Origin: a candidate division WOR-3 bacterium
Lineage (GTDB): Bacteria > Hydrothermota > Tepidihabitantia > SM23-42
DNA length: 48,432 bases
Assembly (NCBI GenBank): GCA_011052815.1
Contig: DRIG01000029.1
Coordinates: 1-48,432, forward strand
Direction: 5' to 3'
The notes beneath the pieces are model-generated. The model was not told the origin of the DNA. It saw only the letters and a list, made by a program, of their open reading frames with translations, and searched no databases. This document shows positions 41,756 to 48,432 of this stretch, piece by piece. Positions within the stretch are counted from its first letter, which is position 1; each line of letters opens with the position of its first letter. The position numbers were made by a program, and so were the translations under genes.

Positions 41756-43796
41756 TTTTTTATTGGAGATCGGGTTCGAAGAATTTCCGCCTTCTTTTCT
41801 TAAAAAGTCGGCACAGGAGCTTTCCGACGGCGTTGTGACGCTTTTAAAGAAGAAACATATTTTTTACCGGTCGGTGAGGGTCATATATACACCGAGACGG
41901 ATCGGCACGCTTGTGCTCGGTCTGCCCAGGAAGCAGAAACCCCAGATCATCGAGATCCAGGGTCCGCCGAAAAAGGTGGCTTTTGATGAAGACAATAAGC
42001 CGACACAGATGCTCGTCGGATTTATGAACGCCAACGGCTTGAAACAATCCCAGCTGTCCATAAAGAAGACCAAAAAGGGCGAGTATGTCTGTGCCAAGAA
42101 AGAGATTGCGGGGATGCTTACCGAGGATATCCTGTATGAGGAGGTGCCCGGGATTATCCGTAATCTCGAGTTTCCCAAGACGATGATCTGGCCTGATTCA
42201 GATATGAAATTTCCGCGGCCGATCCGCTGGATCGTCGCCCTTCTGGACCGCAGGCCGTTGAGGTTCAAGCTTGCCGGTGTAAAGGCGGATCGTTATTCTT
42301 CACCCAATCAGCATTTTTCATTTAAACCGATCCGTCTTGAAAAACCCCGTGAATACCTGAACTTTCTCAGACACGGAGGAGTCGTCGCCGACCCGGCGGA
42401 GCGGAAGAGGATAATCCTTAAACGTTTGAAACAGGCCGCGGCTAAGCTCGAGGGCAAACCGATATACAGTGATGAGATGATAGAAGAGATAAATTGTGTT
42501 ACAGAATATCCTGAGGCGGTCACCGGTGAATTTGATTCGAGCTATCTCGAACTGCCCGAAGAGGTCTTGAAGACCGTACTCAAAACCCAGGGGAATTTGA
42601 TATGGATGAAACCGACGAATAAATTCATCTGTATCTTCAGTGCGAAAAAGAAAGCCCTCCAGAACGTAAAGCAGGGGTTTATAAACGTCGTCGCCGCAAA
42701 ACTTTACGACGCCCATTTCTATTACAAGAACGATCTTAAACAGGGATTGAATAAACTTTTGAAACAGACTAAAGGTATGACCTGGATCAAGGGACTGGGG
42801 AGTTTATATGACAAATCGGTCCGTCTGAGTCAGGTGGTCGAACACTTTAAAAAGGTGGAAGGAATCGACCTTGAGGTGCTGAAGCGCGCCGCCCTGTTGT
42901 GTAAAGCAGACTTGCTTTCCGAGATGGTGCGGGAAAAGGACTTCACCTCATTGCAGGGGATTATGGGCGGCTATTACGCCCGTGCAGGCGGTGAAGATGA
43001 AAGAGTGGCACTTGCGATCAAAGAACATTACCTTCCGACATCCGCCGGTGATCGACTTCCTGCAACAAAAGAAGGAGCTGTTCTGTCCATCGTCGATAAG
43101 ATCGATAATGTGGTCGGTGCCTTTCTCAGCGGAAACCGACCGAGTGGTTCTTACGACCCCCTGGCAGTACGCAGAAACGGCTATGCGGCGGTTACTTTAA
43201 TAGATAAATTTTTAATCCGGATTTCGCTTTTTGAAATAATCGAAGCCCTCCTTGAATTTTACAGGAAAGAGTTCGATAAAAGAATAATCTTTGATTTTTT
43301 CATGGAAAGGGTGACACGTTTTCTCCATGACAGGAAATACAAATATGATGAGATAAAGGTGATTCTCGCCGACTGGAAAGGTGATGTCGTGGACAGCCGG
43401 ATGAGGGCTTCCGCCCTTAAAGAATTCAGAGACAGACCCGAGTTCGTTAAACTTGTGATCGGACAGAAAAGGGTCAGGAATATCTTGAAGGGTGCAGGCA
43501 AGGTCGGCAGGGTGGATACCGCTTTATTGAAGGAAGAGGCTGAAAAGGTCTTATATGAAAAGGGACTGCAGACAGAGACCGAATTGAAGGAACTCTTCAA
43601 GGTATGTAATTACCACGGGATTTTGAATCTACTTTTGGATATGCGCCCCCACATCGATAAGTTTTTTGACGATGTACTGGTTATGTGTGAGGAGCAGGAT
43701 TTGAGGAACAACCGTCTTGCACTGGTCCGTTTCATTCATAAACTTTTCTTGAAGTTCGGCGATTTCTCGGAGATCGTCATCGAAGGAGAAAAATAA
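41748..43796 (+). CDS. glyS: Glycyl-tRNA synthetase beta subunit
   Basis: This is the 682-aa beta chain needed for tRNA binding. The canonical start [18 protein letters not shown] fixes ATG 41748 within the last codons of glyQ; an in-frame start at 41691 was rejected. It contains [12 protein letters not shown], an HD-like core and the C-terminal DALR anticodon-binding region ([19 protein letters not shown]). The split alpha/beta form is the bacterial type. aspS follows closely and is likely part of the same operon. Confidence 0.96.
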   Translation: MIDFLLEIGFEEFPPSFLKKSAQELSDGVVTLLKKKHIFYRSVRVIYTPRRIGTLVLGLPRKQKPQIIEIQGPPKKVAFDEDNKPTQMLVGFMNANGLKQSQLSIKKTKKGEYVCAKKEIAGMLTEDILYEEVPGIIRNLEFPKTMIWPDSDMKFPRPIRWIVALLDRRPLRFKLAGVKADRYSSPNQHFSFKPIRLEKPREYLNFLRHGGVVADPAERKRIILKRLKQAAAKLEGKPIYSDEMIEEINCVTEYPEAVTGEFDSSYLELPEEVLKTVLKTQGNLIWMKPTNKFICIFSAKKKALQNVKQGFINVVAAKLYDAHFYYKNDLKQGLNKLLKQTKGMTWIKGLGSLYDKSVRLSQVVEHFKKVEGIDLEVLKRAALLCKADLLSEMVREKDFTSLQGIMGGYYARAGGEDERVALAIKEHYLPTSAGDRLPATKEGAVLSIVDKIDNVVGAFLSGNRPSGSYDPLAVRRNGYAAVTLIDKFLIRISLFEIIEALLEFYRKEFDKRIIFDFFMERVTRFLHDRKYKYDEIKVILADWKGDVVDSRMRASALKEFRDRPEFVKLVIGQKRVRNILKGAGKVGRVDTALLKEEAEKVLYEKGLQTETELKELFKVCNYHGILNLLLDMRPHIDKFFDDVLVMCEEQDLRNNRLALVRFIHKLFLKFGDFSEIVIEGEK

Positions 43797-43808
43797 CCGA
43801 GGTGTTCC

Positions 43809-45503
43809 ATTAAAAAGATATTTTTCGATCGGCTTAAAAAAGAAAATGTAGGAGAGGTGATCGAGGTCTTCGGCTGGGTCGACAGGGTCAGGAACCTTGG
43901 TGGTTTGCTGTTCATCGATCTAAGGGACCGTACCGGCATGCTTCAACTTGTTATCGATCCCAAAGAGCATCCTGAAGCGGTTGACCTCGGAGCCCAGGAT
44001 TGCATTCGTGCAACAGGGATGGTGCGGGAGAGACCTGAAGGGCAGAAAAATCCTAAGTTGACGACCGGTGATATTGAACTTGACGTGGACGGTATGGAGG
44101 TGCTTGGCAAGTCGAAGGTGCCGCCTTTTGTCGTTGAGAACGACGTCAAAGCCGGCGAAGAACTGCGTTTGAGATACCGTTATCTTGATTTACGTCGTGA
44201 AACGATGCAGAGGGTGATTATCCTGCGTCACCGGATAGTCAGTGCGATGCGGGAATATCTTAACAATAACGACTTTATCGAGATTGAGACCCCGATACTC
44301 ACCCGAAGTATGCCCGAAGGTGCACGCGACTACCTTGTGCCTTCGAGATTGTATCCAAAGAAATTCTATGCCCTCGCCCAGTCCCCGCAGATGTACAAAC
44401 AACTTCTGATGGTCGCCGGTTTTGAGCGGTATTATCAGGTCGCCCGGTGTATGCGGGATGAAGATCCCAGACACGACAGACAACCCGAGCATACCCAGAT
44501 CGATATCGAACTTTCTTTTGTTGATGAAGAGGATGTCTATCAGATTACCGAAGGTATGTTCGTTCACATCCTGAAGACTGTTTTTGATCGGAAACTTGTG
44601 GTGCCTTTTCCGCGTTTGACCTATGCCGAAGCCATGGAGCGGTATGGAACGGATAAGCCGGATCTCCGTTTCGGTATGGAGATAATCGATCTGAAAGAGT
44701 TTTTCAAAGAAAGAGATTTTCCTCCTTTTGAGGGAGTGAAAGAAGTGAGGGGTATTGTCGTCAAGAAGGAGAATAAGATTTCAAGAAAACGGCTTGATGA
44801 GTTGAACAACCGGGCAAAGTCCGCCGGGCTGCGCGGTATATTCTGGGCAAGGCGTGAACAGGAATTCCGTGGAAGCATCGCAAAACTTCTTGATCATGAA
44901 ACAGCGGCGAAGATCCAGATGGAAACAGGGGACTTACTGATTATTACGGCGGGTGACGATACCGTATTCACTTTTCTCGGCGGACTCAGAAACGAAATCG
45001 CTGCCGAATACAATCTATATAAAAAAGATTATATGTTTCTGTGGGTCTATGACTTTCCCCTGTTTGAGATTGACGGAAAGACCGGTAAGATTACGGCGAG
45101 CCATCACATCTTCACCCAGCCCAGGAAAGAAGATCTTCCTTATCTTGATTCAGACCCCCTGCGTGTCCGCGGCAGACTTTATGATCTGGTGTGCAACGGG
45201 AACGAACTTGCGTCCGGCAGTATCAGAAACCACAACAGGGCATTGCAGGAGAAATTGTTTGAAATCGCCGGTATGGATAAGAATAAATACACGATGCTTC
45301 TGAACGCCTTAGAGTATGGCGCACCGCCGCACGGCGGGATCGCTCCGGGCATAGATCGTATCGTGATGATTCTCGCCGGGTTGACTTCAATCAGGGACGT
45401 CATCGCTTTCCCGAAGACCACTACAGCTCAGGGGTTGATGGAAAAGATTCCTGATGAGGTGACACCGGAACAGTTAAAAGAACTGCATTTGAAGTTCGAT
45501 TAA
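43809..45503 (+). CDS. aspS: Aspartyl-tRNA synthetase, probable AUU start
   Basis: This class IIb synthetase comprises an N-terminal OB anticodon-binding domain, a catalytic core, an insertion (GAD-type) domain and C-terminal motif 3 (GIAPGIDRIVMILAG). No ATG, GTG or TTG lies in frame between the glyS stop and the GTG at 43857, yet conserved OB residues (LKKENVGEVIEVFGWV) extend upstream of that GTG. GAGGTG at 43799-43804 matches the anti-SD and lies 4 bases before ATT 43809, so initiation at AUU (Met-KKIFFDRLKKENVGEV) is the best model, giving 564 aa. Starting at GTG 43857 would drop 16 residues, including part of the first OB strand. Whether it is discriminating for tRNA-Asp is not clear. 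Confidence 0.9.
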   Translation: MKKIFFDRLKKENVGEVIEVFGWVDRVRNLGGLLFIDLRDRTGMLQLVIDPKEHPEAVDLGAQDCIRATGMVRERPEGQKNPKLTTGDIELDVDGMEVLGKSKVPPFVVENDVKAGEELRLRYRYLDLRRETMQRVIILRHRIVSAMREYLNNNDFIEIETPILTRSMPEGARDYLVPSRLYPKKFYALAQSPQMYKQLLMVAGFERYYQVARCMRDEDPRHDRQPEHTQIDIELSFVDEEDVYQITEGMFVHILKTVFDRKLVVPFPRLTYAEAMERYGTDKPDLRFGMEIIDLKEFFKERDFPPFEGVKEVRGIVVKKENKISRKRLDELNNRAKSAGLRGIFWARREQEFRGSIAKLLDHETAAKIQMETGDLLIITAGDDTVFTFLGGLRNEIAAEYNLYKKDYMFLWVYDFPLFEIDGKTGKITASHHIFTQPRKEDLPYLDSDPLRVRGRLYDLVCNGNELASGSIRNHNRALQEKLFEIAGMDKNKYTMLLNALEYGAPPHGGIAPGIDRIVMILAGLTSIRDVIAFPKTTTAQGLMEKIPDEVTPEQLKELHLKFD

Positions 45504-45519
45504 ATAAGAGGAGGTAAAA

Positions 45520-46683
45520 ATGAAGTTGAAGAAAACAGGTTTCATTGTTATATTTTTATGTTTATTTATGTTGCCCGCTTACGGATTGGTTTTTAAAAGC
45601 GGTGACGACATAACGGTTGCCGAAGACCAGGTTATCGATGACGACCTCATTGCGTTCGGACAGAAGATTTTGATCAAAGGCGACGTGAACGGTGATCTTT
45701 ATGCCTTTGGTCAGAGCGTCACCGTGCTTGGAAATATTCAGGGGACGATCTTCTGCGGCGCAGGGAATATCGATATCAAGGCGAAGAGTGTAAAGAGTAT
45801 CTGGGCGGGCGGCGGTAATATTTCAATCAACGGCAGGGTTTCCCGAAATGTGGTGCTTGCCGGAGGACAGCTGTACATAGACGGTGATGCAGGTATCGGT
45901 CGGGACCTCAAGGCTTTCGGCGGCAACCTTGAAATCGACGGTGATGTAGCCGGGTCGATCAAAGCCGGGGTCGGTAAGTTCACGATGAACGGTTCAGGCG
46001 GTGATGTCAGGGTTGATGCGGATAAGATTGTGATTGAGTCCGGGACAGAGATCTCCGGTGACCTTATAGTGAGAGGCAAAAACAAGCCTGAGATTGAAGA
46101 TGGGGCGGTCATCAGTGGAGAGATAAAGTTTGAAGAACCCGTAGAAAAAGAGAAAGAACAGCCCAGCCTTTCAACCGTGGCACCGATGATCGGTTTCTTG
46201 GCATTGTTTTTGAAAGTGGTCTTTTTCATCGCCAAGATACTGGTCGGGATTCTTCTTATTGCTACAGCAAAGAATTTCGTCCGTCGCGTAATGGATACCC
46301 TGATTAATGAACCGTGGAAATCACTGGGGTTCGGAGCATTGGGTCTGTTTGTTATTCCGATCGTCGTGGTTATTCTGATTGCACTCCTTATCGGTTTGCC
46401 GCTTGCTATTTTCGGTATATATCTGTATACGATATTCTTCTATGTCTCGTCGATATTCATCGCCCTGGTAATCGGCGAAAAGCTGATCGCCCTCTTCAAG
46501 AAAGAAGGAGACATCTCCCTCTATCTTTCATTTCTGGTCGGTATGGTCGTTCTCTTTATCATCACCCTCATTCCGGTGCTCGGTTTTATCGTAAAGTTCT
46601 TTGTGGTGTTGTTCGGAGGAGGAATGTTCCTTCTCGGCACCTTAAATTTATGCCGGGAGATTAAAGAAAAAGAATTGATATAA
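45520..46683 (+). CDS. Bactofilin-like polymer-forming protein with membrane domain
   Basis: This 387-aa protein has a signal peptide (FIVIFLCLFMLPAYG), a right-handed beta-helix-like region of repeated hydrophobic/GD/GN steps (about residues 25-200; e.g. IKGDVNGDLYAFGQSVTVLG, GGNISINGRVSRNVVLAGG) and a short acidic linker. A C-terminal membrane domain of four to five helices follows (residues about 220-380). The repeat resembles polymer-forming bactofilins, but here it would be extracytoplasmic and membrane-tethered. It may organise the envelope. SD GGAGG before ATG. Its stop overlaps the start of the NtrC-type regulator by one base. Confidence 0.75.
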   Translation: MKLKKTGFIVIFLCLFMLPAYGLVFKSGDDITVAEDQVIDDDLIAFGQKILIKGDVNGDLYAFGQSVTVLGNIQGTIFCGAGNIDIKAKSVKSIWAGGGNISINGRVSRNVVLAGGQLYIDGDAGIGRDLKAFGGNLEIDGDVAGSIKAGVGKFTMNGSGGDVRVDADKIVIESGTEISGDLIVRGKNKPEIEDGAVISGEIKFEEPVEKEKEQPSLSTVAPMIGFLALFLKVVFFIAKILVGILLIATAKNFVRRVMDTLINEPWKSLGFGALGLFVIPIVVVILIALLIGLPLAIFGIYLYTIFFYVSSIFIALVIGEKLIALFKKEGDISLYLSFLVGMVVLFIITLIPVLGFIVKFFVVLFGGGMFLLGTLNLCREIKEKELI

Positions 46684-48017
46684 TGCATATCCTCGTCGTG
46701 GATGATGAAGAAGCCCAGCGCGCCCTGCTGGCCGATTATTTAAAGAAAAAGGGTTATATTGTAACGACGGCTGCTTCGGGCAAGGAAGCGATAGAGAAGA
46801 ACCGCACCACAGGTTTCGACCTTGCAATCCTGGATTTAAAGATGCCTGAGATCGACGGGCTCGAAACGATGATGAAGATGAAGGAGATCGACCCGCAGAC
46901 TTATTTTATCATCCTCACCGGTTTTGGAACCGTGGAGTCCGCGGTTGAGGCGATGAAGATCGGCGCCTACGACTATTTGAGTAAACCGGTTAATCTCGAT
47001 GAGCTGGATTTGAAGATCGAGCGTATCGAGGAAGAAGAAAATTTGCATCGGGAACTGGAGATTTTAAGAGAAGAAGCGGCAGAGGAGTTTGAAGCGGAAT
47101 CCATCGTCGCCGAGAGCAGAAAGATGAAAGAGGTTCTTAATATGGTCTCAAGGGTGGCGAAATCGGATTCAACGATATTGATCAGCGGAGAGTCTGGAAC
47201 CGGTAAAGAAGTGGTTGCACGTCTGCTTCACAATCTCAGTAACAGAAAACACAACCGCTTTATCGCAATTTCCTGTGCGGCTTTGCCCGAGACCCTCCTG
47301 GAAAGCGAACTCTTCGGTTATGAACGGGGTGCATTCTCCGGTGCGGAAAAACGCAAGATCGGCAAGTTCGAGCTTGCCGACAAAGGTACCCTCTTCCTTG
47401 ATGAGATCGGTGATCTGCCTCTCAGTACCCAGGTCAAGCTTCTGCGGGTGCTTCAGGAATTCACCTTTGAACGTCTCGGCAGTAATATACCGATCAAGGT
47501 CGATGTCCGTTTGATTTCAGCGACGAATCAGGATTTGAAGAAAAAGATCGCCGAAAAGAAATTCCGTGAAGACCTTTTTTATCGTTTGAATGTGATATCA
47601 ATCGATCTTGCACCTTTGCGGGAGAGAAAAGAGGATATTAAACCCCTGGCTGAGCACTTCATACGAAAATTTTCCTGCAGGTGCAACAAAAAGATACGCG
47701 GGCTTTCCCGAAGCGCCCTTGATAAATTGATGCGCTATGATTGGCCCGGAAACATCAGGGAACTGGAGAATGTTATGGAACGGGCTGTCGTGTTGTGCCG
47801 CACGAATTTAATCGATGCGAAAGATCTTCCTTTCGGCGGAGCGTCGGAACCTGTCTGTTTTGAGACAGAGACCTTACGCGGTATTGAGGAAAAACATATC
47901 CGTACAATGCTTGAAAAGACCGGTTGGAATCTTATGGAGACAGCCAGGCGACTCGGCATTCACCGCAATACCCTGCGATTGAAAATCAAGGAGTATAAGA
48001 TAGAAAAGAAGAAGTAG
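46683..48017 (+). CDS. Sigma-54-dependent response regulator, NtrC family
   Basis: This 444-aa regulator has a receiver domain (D51 in LDLKMPE as phosphoacceptor; Lys in YLSKPVNL), an AAA+ sigma-54 activation domain and a Fis-type HTH ([19 protein letters not shown]). Walker A is [10 protein letters not shown]. The sigma-54 contact loop is GAFSGA instead of GAFTGA, a conservative change also found in working activators. Walker B is [13 protein letters not shown]. The cognate kinase is not in the window. Coupling to the bactofilin-like gene suggests control of an envelope response. No -24/-12 promoter was recognised nearby. Confidence 0.94.
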   Translation: MHILVVDDEEAQRALLADYLKKKGYIVTTAASGKEAIEKNRTTGFDLAILDLKMPEIDGLETMMKMKEIDPQTYFIILTGFGTVESAVEAMKIGAYDYLSKPVNLDELDLKIERIEEEENLHRELEILREEAAEEFEAESIVAESRKMKEVLNMVSRVAKSDSTILISGESGTGKEVVARLLHNLSNRKHNRFIAISCAALPETLLESELFGYERGAFSGAEKRKIGKFELADKGTLFLDEIGDLPLSTQVKLLRVLQEFTFERLGSNIPIKVDVRLISATNQDLKKKIAEKKFREDLFYRLNVISIDLAPLRERKEDIKPLAEHFIRKFSCRCNKKIRGLSRSALDKLMRYDWPGNIRELENVMERAVVLCRTNLIDAKDLPFGGASEPVCFETETLRGIEEKHIRTMLEKTGWNLMETARRLGIHRNTLRLKIKEYKIEKKK

Positions 48018-48031
48018 ATATTTCAATATCC

Positions 48032-48059
48032 TTGACATAAAGTTCATTTTAACTATACT
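48032..48059 (+). promoter_or_regulatory. Promoter giving a leaderless mRNA (pyrG)
   Basis: TTGACA (48032-48037), 16-base spacer, TATACT (48054-48059), then 7 bases to ATG 48067. Confidence 0.7.
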
Positions 48060-48063
48060 TTAA

Positions 48064-48432
<369 letters not shown>

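Noticed and set aside
43857-45503. GTG 43857 as the aspS start
   Set aside because: It would cut off conserved OB-domain residues (LKKENVGE) encoded in frame just upstream and lacks a well-spaced SD.

Overview
The window looks like a chromosome segment from an uncultured, probably anaerobic bacterium, most likely of the candidate phylum WOR-3 / Stahlbacteria type. This placement is an inference from gene content: secreted Asp-box (BNR) proteins and a glycosidase carry Por/T9SS-like C-terminal sorting domains, the proteins are rich in short beta-repeat architectures, and a TAXI-TRAP transporter and many overlapping ATGA-coupled genes are present. No ribosomal RNA is present to fix the taxonomy. 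Promoters are unusually legible. About 20 have the form TTGAC(A/T), a 16-base (occasionally 17) spacer and TA(T/A/G)AAT, and eight of them place the start codon only 5 to 9 bases after the -10 box, so those mRNAs should be leaderless.

Layout. 1-3.1 kb is an accessory zone: a truncated DUF3800 gene, an orphan hypothetical gene, a three-unit decayed CRISPR-like array, tandem and interspersed repeats, an MBL hydrolase with an inserted zinc ribbon, and a remnant of a sorting-domain protein. 3.1-10.9 kb carries a secreted C1B peptidase, the yebC-ruvC-ruvA-ruvB operon (minus strand), a membrane spermidine-synthase-like protein and a hypothetical gene-purC pair. 11-15 kb has a putative outer-membrane barrel, a clan-A glycosidase-like secreted protein and two small genes. 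15-20 kb is a five-gene ABC-2 exporter operon (HlyD, two ATPases, two permeases), followed by a cold-shock gene with long leader and terminator. 20-25.7 kb holds a hypothetical protein, an HtrA protease, an adjacent catalytically dead paralogue and FetAB. 25.8-31.1 kb holds a SufS-like aminotransferase, a TAXI-TRAP transporter and a pseudouridine synthase. 37.6-48.4 kb is mostly housekeeping: threonine aldolase, patatin-like esterase, HD protein, glyQS, aspS, a bactofilin-like membrane protein, an NtrC-type regulator and the start of pyrG.

The centrepiece is 31.3-37.1 kb. Two paralogous secreted Asp-box propeller proteins lie in inverted orientation around purN, tRNA-Val and a VOC protein. 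Both reading frames are broken at the homologous codon by TGA, and both continue in frame for about 340 more codons to an intact C-terminal sorting domain. Directly downstream, both carry a perfect 7-bp hairpin with loop CGGGT, 32 nt after the TGA, inside a 36-nt block that is identical between the copies although flanking codons differ at synonymous positions. TGA is an ordinary stop elsewhere in the window. The best reading is a previously undescribed family of extracellular selenoproteins with a bacterial SECIS element. Regulated UGA readthrough that controls surface anchoring is the main alternative.
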